A stretch of DNA of 64,000 nucleotides from an uncultured Allosphingosinicella sp. Its GTDB lineage: Bacteria; Pseudomonadota; Alphaproteobacteria; Sphingomonadales; Sphingomonadaceae. Below are positions 18,954 to 25,377 of the stretch, in pieces (position 1 is the first letter of the stretch; each line of letters starts with the position of its first letter). The notes under the pieces were generated by a model. It ran no database searches. It was not told the origin of the DNA and saw only the letters and a program-made list of their open reading frames with translations. Made by a program: the position numbers and the translations under genes. The stretch is from the NCBI GenBank assembly GCA_934539295.1, contig CAKTCN010000006.1, positions 1 through 64,000 on the forward strand. The letters run 5' to 3'.

Positions 18954-20069
18954 ATGGCCGCCCTTAACCACGACGTCCCCCGCCAGGAGGTCAATTCCAA
19001 GATCGCCCTGCTGATGGACAATCTCGTCAACATCAAGGACGAGACGGGAGAGTTCCTGCTCCACCTGGAGGACGGGCGCATCATCGACACCAAGGGCTGG
19101 GCCGGCTGGGAATGGACTCACGGTGTCGGCCTGTTCGGCATGTGGCGCTATTTCGAGCAGACCGGCGACCAGACCGCGCTCACCATCATCAAGCAGTGGT
19201 TCGCGGACCGCTTCGCCGAGGGCACGCCGACCAAGAACATCAACACGGTCGCGCCGTTCATCACGCTCGCCTACCTCTACGAGTATGAGCCCGACCCCAG
19301 CTACATCCCCTATCTCGACACCTGGTGCGAGTGGCTGATGGCCCCCGACGGCCTGCCCAAGACCGAGGAAGGCGGGTTCCAGCACATCGTCTATAACGAC
19401 GTGAACCCGGGCGAGATGTGGGACGACACGCTGATGATGAGCGTGCTGCCGCTCGCCAAGATCGGCCTGCTGCTGAACCGGCCGCAATATGTCGAGGAGG
19501 CCAAGCGCCAGTTCCTGGTCCACATCAAGTATCTGTTCGACAAGAAGACGGGTCTGTGGTTCCACGGCTGGGACTTCAACGGCCGCCACAATTTCGCAGA
19601 AGCGCTTTGGGCGCGCGGCAATTGCTGGGTCACGATCGCGATCCCCGAGATTATCGAGATTCTCGACCTCAAGGAAGGCGACGCGTTCCGCACCTTCCTG
19701 ATCGACACGCTTGCCGCGCAGGTGAAGACGCTGGCCGAGACGCAGGATGCGGAGACCGGCCTGTGGCACACGCTGATCGTCGATCCGACGAGCTATCTGG
19801 AAGCCTCGGCCACGGCGGGCTTCGCCTATGGCATCCTCAAGGCAGTGCGTAAGGGCTACCTGCCGCGCCATTATGAGGAAGTCGGCATCAAGGCGGTGAA
19901 GGGCGTGCTCGCCAATATCGACGAGAAGGGCGAGTTGCAGCAGGTCAGCTTCGGCACCGCGATGGGCGACACGCTTCAGTTCTACAAGGACATCCGCCTG
20001 ACCTCGATGCCCTATGGCCAGAGCCTCGCCATCTGCGCGCTGGGCGAGTTCCTGCGGACCTATATCTGA
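18954..20069 (+). CDS. Unsaturated rhamnogalacturonyl hydrolase, GH105 (YteR/YesR-like)
   Basis: 371 residues without a signal peptide, so probably cytoplasmic. An (alpha/alpha)6-barrel with KGWAGWEWTHGVGLFGM, EMWDDTLMM carrying the catalytic Asp (D158 by alignment with WxDxL), and GRHNFAEALWARGNCWV. GH105 removes the unsaturated uronate left at the non-reducing end by RG lyases, through hydration. It is the last gene of the run and is followed by a hairpin. A second, different GH105 module lies near the right end of the window. Its cytosolic location means unsaturated RG disaccharides must be imported, possibly by the GPH symporter at 22.7 kb. Confidence 0.92.
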   Translation: MAALNHDVPRQEVNSKIALLMDNLVNIKDETGEFLLHLEDGRIIDTKGWAGWEWTHGVGLFGMWRYFEQTGDQTALTIIKQWFADRFAEGTPTKNINTVAPFITLAYLYEYEPDPSYIPYLDTWCEWLMAPDGLPKTEEGGFQHIVYNDVNPGEMWDDTLMMSVLPLAKIGLLLNRPQYVEEAKRQFLVHIKYLFDKKTGLWFHGWDFNGRHNFAEALWARGNCWVTIAIPEIIEILDLKEGDAFRTFLIDTLAAQVKTLAETQDAETGLWHTLIVDPTSYLEASATAGFAYGILKAVRKGYLPRHYEEVGIKAVKGVLANIDEKGELQQVSFGTAMGDTLQFYKDIRLTSMPYGQSLAICALGEFLRTYI

Positions 20070-20075
20070 TCGGAC

Positions 20076-20105
20076 CGGGGCTCCTTCCGGGTGGGAGGAG
20101 CCCCG
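20076..20105 (+). terminator. Hairpin after the GH105 gene
   Basis: CGGGGCTCCT pairs perfectly with AGGAGCCCCG around a 10-base loop, starting seven bases after the stop codon. The following ATTCT is only weakly T-rich, so termination efficiency is uncertain. Confidence 0.65.
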
Positions 20106-20150
20106 ATTCTGGCCAAAGGTCACGAAAGTCTCGCCGCTGGGAAAATCCGC

Positions 20151-20177
20151 TCGATCAATGAGGGGGTTATTGATCGA
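20151..20177. promoter_or_regulatory. Perfect 9-bp inverted repeat upstream of the YCII gene
   Basis: TCGATCAAT and ATTGATCGA flank a 9-base GA/T-rich spacer, in the 211-base gap between the GH105 hairpin and the YCII gene. It lacks a T-tract and is AT-rich compared with surroundings, which fits a repressor-binding site better than a terminator. The binding protein is unknown. Confidence 0.4.
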
Positions 20178-20316
20178 TCCAGTCGATTGAATATCGCGGT
20201 GAGAAAGAGCCGGCCGCCTATATGCCACCGCGTGCGGGCTGTAGGAAAATGGTTTTGCGCACCACGCCTACGATGCGCGGCTTGCGGCTGCCGGGCGCGC
20301 ACGGCATCATCGTGCG

Positions 20317-20655
20317 ATGACCAAATATCTGATCTCGTTCCCCGCTGAGGCGATGACTCTGACGCCCGAGGAATTGTCGCTCGCGAGCAGGGACTCGCAT
20401 GCGGTGATCGAGGAGGCCAAGGCGGCCGGCGTCTATGTCTTCGGTGGCGGCATCGACGAGGGCGTGGCGCCCGTGCGCGTTTCGGGTGATGGAACGGTAG
20501 CGACGGATCTCTATCCTGGAAGCCGGCTCAACGGCGGCTTCTGTATTCTCGACGTTCCGACGCATGAGGAAGCGGTTGCATGGGCACGCAGGATCGCGGC
20601 GGCCTGCCGCTGCGCCCAGGAACTGCGCGCGTTCATGTATAATCCGGCGAGTTGA
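20317..20655 (+). CDS. YCII-related small protein
   Basis: 112 residues with an alpha/beta dimeric ferredoxin-like pattern: MTKYLISFPAEAMTLTPEEL, then VYVFGGGIDEG, GGFCILDVPTHEEAVAWA and a C-terminal helix. This matches the YCII/DGPF family, small proteins of unclear function sometimes linked to sigma factors. It is flanked by repeats and bears no evident relation to the pectin genes. No strong ribosome site is visible before the ATG. Confidence 0.7.
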   Translation: MTKYLISFPAEAMTLTPEELSLASRDSHAVIEEAKAAGVYVFGGGIDEGVAPVRVSGDGTVATDLYPGSRLNGGFCILDVPTHEEAVAWARRIAAACRCAQELRAFMYNPAS

Positions 20656-20723
20656 TGGGAACGGCGGTGTAGGAGCCGAGTCCGACGTTCCTTCTAGAGC
20701 TTTATCGATCCCGCTTGAACCAC

Positions 20724-20805
20724 ATCATTGCGAGCGTAGCGAAGCAATCCAAGGCTGAGTCTGAGGCCCGCTGGATTGCTTCGTCGCTACGCTCCTCGCA
20801 ATGAC
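20724..20805. repeat. Dispersed palindromic repeat, copy 1
   Basis: CATTGCGAGCGTAGCGAAGC..AATCCA is followed after about 20 bases by its complement TGGATTGCTTCGTCGCTACGC..GCAATG. A second copy with the same layout lies at 56342-56426. Repeats with this core are, to my knowledge, found in many alphaproteobacterial genomes and fold into long hairpins. Confidence 0.88.
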
Positions 20806-20862
20806 GGTGGTTGTGCAAACGGGGCTGAACCTAGCGGCAGCTTAGGCAGTAGGGAGACGATC

Positions 20863-21075
20863 ATGAGCAGTGAACCGATCAAGGGACCTGCTTCCTATTT
20901 TCCGTCCATTGAGAAGAAGTATGGGCGGCCGATCGGGGAGTGGCAGGAATTGGTGCGGGAGCGTCTGCCGGCCAGGCATATGGAATTGGTTGCCATGCTT
21001 AAGGACGAGCATGGGATGGGGCATGGGCATGCCAATGCGGTCGTGGCGTATGTGTTGGCGGGGGTGAAGAGGTAG
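20863..21075 (+). CDS. DUF4287-type small protein
   Basis: 70 residues starting SSEPIKGPASYFPSIEKKYG, continuing with GRPIGEWQELV and KDEHGMGHGHANAVVAYVL. This matches the short DUF4287 family, whose members share the DxxGMGHGHANA motif and have no established function. GGAGAC lies four bases before the ATG; upstream in-frame sequence falls in the dispersed repeat and is unlikely to be translated. It stands alone between two repeat elements. Confidence 0.78.
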   Translation: MSSEPIKGPASYFPSIEKKYGRPIGEWQELVRERLPARHMELVAMLKDEHGMGHGHANAVVAYVLAGVKR

Positions 21076-21081
21076 CAGCTT

Positions 21082-21229
21082 AAGCCCCTCCCCCTTGCGG
21101 GGAGGGGTTTGGGGTGGAGGCCAGCCGCGTCTGCGGCTGAATGAATCTTCTGCGGTTGGGTCCTTATGCGAGCCTGGACAGGCTCGCGCCCCCACCCCAA
21201 CCCCTCCCCACAAGGGGGAGGGGCTTTTT
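21082..21229. repeat. Composite inverted repeat with nested hairpins
   Basis: The outer arms (AAGCCCCTCCCCC..TTTGGGGTGG and CCACCCCAA..GGGGGAGGGGCTTTTT) enclose two further perfect hairpins: CAGCCGC/GCGGCTG at 21122-21139 and GCGAGCCT/AGGCTCGC at 21168-21187. It lies between the convergent DUF4287 and PL22 genes, and the GGGGCTTTTT end can act as a terminator. Confidence 0.82.
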
Positions 21230-21231
21230 GA

Positions 21232-22533
21232 TCACTGCGGCTTGGCGACCTCGACCGCGTAGACGTGGTTTTCGCCTTCGAAATTGGCGCGGAAGACGAT
21301 CCATTTGCCGTCGGGGGTGAAGGTCATGTTGGGTTCCAGGCGGTAATCCTGCTTGTTCATGTCGACGAGCTTGATCGAGTCCAGCGTGCCGGGCGAGACC
21401 AGCTTTTCCGAGCCCGGCGCGGAGATGCCGGCGACGTCGGGAATGTCCTTGGGCGTGAACAGGTAGAGATATTTGCCGTCCGGTGCCTTGGCGACCATTT
21501 CGGGATCGCCGCCGTCGCCGGAGAAGAGCTTGCCGTCGGGCGACTGGTAGAAATGCACCGACCATTCGTTGCGCTCGACATTGTACCAGCGGCGCTTGCC
21601 GGTCGCGATCTCGTAGCCGGCCAGCCAGAAGACCTCGCCGCGCGGCGTCTGGAGATCGTACCAGATCCACTTGCCGTCCGGCGAGAAGAACTCGTGGCCG
21701 GCAATCTCCATGTTCATGGTGCGCGGGTGGATCGACGTCTTGCCGGTGCCGTCGGCGCGGATCGTCCAGATGCGGTCGACCTTGTGCCACGGGCCTTCGT
21801 GGCAATACATGATCTGCTGCGGATCGGTCGGCGAGAACTGAATGTGGTTGAGCCAGTCGGTGGATGCGGTCACGACCTTGCGTGCGCCGGTCTTCACGTC
21901 GATCGTGAAGATCTCCATCGGGATGCGCGCCTCGAGCCGCTCGTTGAGGCGGACCTCCTTGGCATCGGCATAGGTCATCGGACGGCCGTCCGGCCAGTTG
22001 GCGGCATATTGCGCCTGGTCGAACTTCTTGTTGTCGCCGGGCTTTGCGCCGGGCTGGAGCGGGCGGTCCTCCGCCGACCATTGGCCGAGCAGCAGCGTCT
22101 CGTCGGCATTGATCGAGCCGATGAAGCCTTCCTTGATCTCGGCGATCTTGCGGGTCTTGCCGGTGTCGATGTTGGCGGCGAAGATCTGCCACGGGCTGCC
22201 CTCGCCCTTGCGGGTCTGGTAATAAGCGGTGCGCGTCTTCTTGCCGGTGAAGAGAAGAACGAGATTGTCGCCCTTGACCAGCGGCTTCACGTCCCAGGTC
22301 TTGAGATCCACCGTCGAGATGCCGCCGGGCACCGAGATGACCATGCGGTCGCCTTGCGGCGTATAGCTGTTCTGGTGGAAATAGAGGCTGGCCGAGCCTG
22401 CCTCGCGGCTGATCCGCACCACCTTGTGCCCGGTCAGCTTGTCCACCCACTCGGCCGCGGGAGCCGCGATCGCCGCCTGCGCCGACAGCAGCAGCGCGAG
22501 CGTCACCGCCCCCGCCATCCTCAATTTACGCAT
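21232..22533 (-). CDS. Oligogalacturonide lyase-like protein, PL22 type
   Basis: 433 residues from the ATG with AAAGGG seven bases upstream; longer in-frame starts exist up to 22578 but would prefix a signal peptide (RKLRMAGAVTLALLLSAQAAIA). The rest is a seven-bladed propeller with PD40-like repeats: SYTPQGDRMVI, IMYCHEGPWHKVDRIW, AGHEFFSPDGKWIWYD and MTFTPDGKWIVF. CHEGPW and GHEF are characteristic of PL22 oligogalacturonate lyases, where the histidines hold Mn2+. It would split unsaturated digalacturonate. PL22 members are often cytosolic; the exported form here is notable. It is divergent from the GPH symporter. Confidence 0.85.
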   Translation of the reverse strand: MRKLRMAGAVTLALLLSAQAAIAAPAAEWVDKLTGHKVVRISREAGSASLYFHQNSYTPQGDRMVISVPGGISTVDLKTWDVKPLVKGDNLVLLFTGKKTRTAYYQTRKGEGSPWQIFAANIDTGKTRKIAEIKEGFIGSINADETLLLGQWSAEDRPLQPGAKPGDNKKFDQAQYAANWPDGRPMTYADAKEVRLNERLEARIPMEIFTIDVKTGARKVVTASTDWLNHIQFSPTDPQQIMYCHEGPWHKVDRIWTIRADGTGKTSIHPRTMNMEIAGHEFFSPDGKWIWYDLQTPRGEVFWLAGYEIATGKRRWYNVERNEWSVHFYQSPDGKLFSGDGGDPEMVAKAPDGKYLYLFTPKDIPDVAGISAPGSEKLVSPGTLDSIKLVDMNKQDYRLEPNMTFTPDGKWIVFRANFEGENHVYAVEVAKPQ

Positions 22534-22549
22534 ACAGACACCCTTTCCC

Positions 22550-22582
22550 ATCATGCTTGATGTTGTTCCATATATCATGATA
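22550..22582. promoter_or_regulatory. Operator-like palindrome, copy A (PL22 / symporter divergent gap)
   Basis: TTGTTCCA at 22563-22570 is nearly centred between ATCATG (22550) and CATGAT (22576), and overlaps the perfect palindrome TATCATGATA. It lies 17-49 bases before the PL22 start and about 83 before the symporter start. A similar element stands at 28118-28146 upstream of the PL26 gene. Confidence 0.5.
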
Positions 22583-22664
22583 GCCGTTCACCATATGGAG
22601 TAAAGAACGGGCGCGGATCGGCTTGCCGTGATCCAGACGCCTCCCCGCCCGAGGAGAGACGATT

Positions 22665-24296
22665 TTGGCGACCACCAGTCCTGCCTATGCTGCGCAACGT
22701 GAACCGCGCTGGTATAATTATTGGGGCTGGGGCTCCGGCGACATGCTGGGCGCGGGTGCGCAGGCGGTCATCACCGGGTGGCTGCTCTATTTCTTCACCA
22801 CCTTCTGCGACCTGTCGGCGGCCGAGGCGGGCCTGATCCTCGGCCTGCCGCGCCTGCTGGAGGCGATCACCTGCCCCTTGATCGGATACGTGTCCGACAA
22901 CCTGCGGCACACCTGGATCGGACGGCGGATCGGGCGGCGCAAGGTGTTCCTGATCGCCACCATCCCGCTGCTGCCGAGCTTCGCCCTGATCTTCGTGTCG
23001 GGGCAGACCTTTACCTATTATCTAGTCACCTTCATCTTCTTCGAATTCGTCTACACGATGTTCCTGATCCCGTGGGAGACGCTCGCCGCGGAGATGACCA
23101 ACGATTATCGCAAGAAGGCGAAGTTCGCCGGCGCACGCATGCTGGTGGCGCAGAGTTCGGCGATCCTCGCATCCTACCTGCCGACGCTGATCATCGCCAA
23201 TTTCGGCGGTGCGGATTCGGCCAGCACCTTCCTGGTCATGGCGGCGATCTTCGGCGGCCTGTTCAGCCTGGTGGTGACCTTGGTCGTGATCTTCTCGTGG
23301 GAGCGGCCCTATAGCGAGGCCGAGAAGCAGGTGCAGCCGGCGCCGCTGGACCTCAAGGCCGCGGCGATGATCCCGGTGGTCATGTTCCGCGACCTGTTCT
23401 CGACCCTGCGCATCCGGGCATTCCGCCAGCATCTGTCGGTCTATCTCGGCGGCTATATCTCTCAGGATATCTTCAACACCGCCTTCCCGATCTTCGTGGT
23501 GACGGTGATGATGGGCGCGACCTTGGTCATCTCGCAGCTGCTGACCACCATGTATATCGCGCAGCTCATTTCGGTGATGATCGCGATCAACATCGTGATC
23601 CGCACCGGGCCGGTAATTGCCTACCGCATCGCGATCAGCTTCTTCATCGCGGGCCTGTTGCTGTTTGCATCCTTCTACCTGTTCAGGCCGGCAGGCTTCG
23701 GCGCGGAACTGGCGGCGCTCGACGGCAACATCCTGTCGGCGCTGAACCCGGCATCAGCGGCGTTCAGCCCGACCCTGGTCTTCTGGCTGTTCGTGCCGAT
23801 CATCCTGGCGGGACTCGGCCGCGGCACGCTCAACTTCGTGCCCTGGTCGGTCTACAACTACCTGCCCGACGTGGACGAGGCGGTGACGGGGCAGCGGCGC
23901 GAAGGCATCTTCGCGGGCGTGATGACCCTGGTGCGCAAGCTCGCGCAATCGGGCGCAATCATCCTCACGGGCTGGATCATCGACGTGGGCGGCTATGTCT
24001 CGCCTGCCAAGGGCGCGCCGGCCGACGCGATGCGCCAGACGCCCGAGGCGATCGCCACCATCACCTGGCTGCTGGTGCTCGGTCCGATCATCGTCATGCT
24101 GCTGGGCCTGCTCGCATCCTGGCGCTTCCGCCTGAATGCGCGCACGCACGGCGTGCTGATGGAGGAGATCGACCATCTGCGCGCCGGCGGCACGGCACCG
24201 ACCTCGCCCGAGGCGAAGACGGTGGTCGAGGATCTGTCGGGCTGGCGCTACGACCAGCTGTGGGGCAGGAATCCGGTTGCCGGAGGTGTTCGCTGA
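22665..24296 (+). CDS. GPH-family glycoside:cation symporter (MFS)
   Basis: 543 residues from a TTG with GAGGAGAG six bases before it. About twelve membrane helices; RWYNYWGWGSGDMLGAGAQ at the N-terminus, GYVSDNLRHTWIGRRIGRR and PWETLAAEMTNDYRKKAKF match the glycoside-pentoside-hexuronide family. Members import di- or oligosaccharides and uronates with Na+ or H+. Divergent from PL22 and overlapping the following GH43-like gene by one base (TGATG), it is the best candidate for importing unsaturated galacturonate or RG disaccharides across the inner membrane. Confidence 0.87.
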   Translation: MATTSPAYAAQREPRWYNYWGWGSGDMLGAGAQAVITGWLLYFFTTFCDLSAAEAGLILGLPRLLEAITCPLIGYVSDNLRHTWIGRRIGRRKVFLIATIPLLPSFALIFVSGQTFTYYLVTFIFFEFVYTMFLIPWETLAAEMTNDYRKKAKFAGARMLVAQSSAILASYLPTLIIANFGGADSASTFLVMAAIFGGLFSLVVTLVVIFSWERPYSEAEKQVQPAPLDLKAAAMIPVVMFRDLFSTLRIRAFRQHLSVYLGGYISQDIFNTAFPIFVVTVMMGATLVISQLLTTMYIAQLISVMIAINIVIRTGPVIAYRIAISFFIAGLLLFASFYLFRPAGFGAELAALDGNILSALNPASAAFSPTLVFWLFVPIILAGLGRGTLNFVPWSVYNYLPDVDEAVTGQRREGIFAGVMTLVRKLAQSGAIILTGWIIDVGGYVSPAKGAPADAMRQTPEAIATITWLLVLGPIIVMLLGLLASWRFRLNARTHGVLMEEIDHLRAGGTAPTSPEAKTVVEDLSGWRYDQLWGRNPVAGGVR

Positions 24297-25258
24297 TGCT
24301 GCTCACCGCGCTTGCGCTTGCCGCGCAGGCTGCGCCGGTCGCGCCGGTGCCGCTGTTCCGCGATCCCGTCCATGACGGCGCCGCCGACCCTTCGATCGTC
24401 CATGACGCCGCGAAGGGCGAGTGGGTGATGTTCTACACCAATCGCCGCGCCGACCTGAAGCTCGCCGATCCCAAGGACGTGAGCTGGGTGCATGGCACGG
24501 CGATCGGCGTGGCGAAGTCGAAGGACGGCGCGCACTGGATCTACAGCGGCACGGCCAAGGTGCCGGAGACCTGCACGGGCCCCACGCTGTGGGCACCCGA
24601 GGTGCAGCGTTTCGGCGATACCTGGCATATGTGGCTGACGGTGGTGCCGGGCGTGTTCAGCAACTGGAACGCGCCGCGCTTCGTCGTGCACCTCACCAGC
24701 CGCCATCTCGAGACCTGGGAATGCGGCGAGCGGCTGGAGCTCGGCTCCGACCGGATCATCGACGCGAGCGTGCTTGCGCTGCCGCAGGGCGGTTACCGGC
24801 TGTGGTTCAACGACGAGCGGGCGGGCAAGGCGATCAAATATGCCGACAGCCCCGACCTCAAGACCTGGACGGTCAAGGGTACGGTGGTCTCCACGCCGGG
24901 TGAAGGACCCAAGGCCTTCCGCTGGAAGGACCGCTGGTGGCTGATCAGCGACGCGTGGAAGGGCCTGCTGGTGCAGAGCTCGGCCGATGGGACGAACTGG
25001 ACGGCGCAGCCGGGGCATCTGCTGGGCGAGGCGGGCACGCGGCCGACCGATCGTGCCAAGGCGCAGCATCCGGACGTGGTGGTGGCGGGCGACCGGGCCT
25101 ACCTGGTCTATTTCGTGCACCAGGGCGGCGAGGATCAGGCGAAGGCCGATCCGGAATGGCACCGCCGCAGCGTGCTGCAGATTGCCGAGCTGAAGGAAAC
25201 GGACGGGGTGGTGAGCGTGGAACGTGATGCGCCGGTTGAGGTGAAGCTCGCGCGTTAA
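24296..25258 (+). CDS. GH43-like five-bladed propeller glycosidase
   Basis: 320 residues from the ATG overlapping the symporter stop. It has a short signal peptide (LLTALALAAQAAPVAPV) then a five-bladed propeller. The three GH43-type carboxylates can be placed: Asp in GAADPSIV, Asp in RIIDASVLAL, and Glu in TPGEGPKAFRW. Overall similarity to GH43 arabinanases is low, and a related clan GH-F family cannot be excluded. An arabinofuranosidase or exo-acting role on pectin side chains is inferred from the fold, the conserved acids and the neighbours. Confidence 0.75.
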   Translation: MLLTALALAAQAAPVAPVPLFRDPVHDGAADPSIVHDAAKGEWVMFYTNRRADLKLADPKDVSWVHGTAIGVAKSKDGAHWIYSGTAKVPETCTGPTLWAPEVQRFGDTWHMWLTVVPGVFSNWNAPRFVVHLTSRHLETWECGERLELGSDRIIDASVLALPQGGYRLWFNDERAGKAIKYADSPDLKTWTVKGTVVSTPGEGPKAFRWKDRWWLISDAWKGLLVQSSADGTNWTAQPGHLLGEAGTRPTDRAKAQHPDVVVAGDRAYLVYFVHQGGEDQAKADPEWHRRSVLQIAELKETDGVVSVERDAPVEVKLAR

Positions 25259-25273
25259 CGCTCCGCGCCAAAC

Positions 25274-25357
25274 GTCACCCCGGACTTGATCCGGGGTCTA
25301 CCTTGCTCTTCATCGCCGCCGCTAACAAGATGGACCCCGGATCAAGTCCGGGGTGAC
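25274..25357. repeat. Inverted repeat between convergent genes
   Basis: Two 25-base arms, GTCACCCCGGACTTGATCC..GGGGTC and its exact complement, are separated by 34 bases. Each arm is itself partly palindromic. It separates the + strand GH43-like gene from the minus-strand PL26 gene and could terminate both. Confidence 0.85.
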
Positions 25358-25377
25358 GCCATTATACTGGTGCGATC

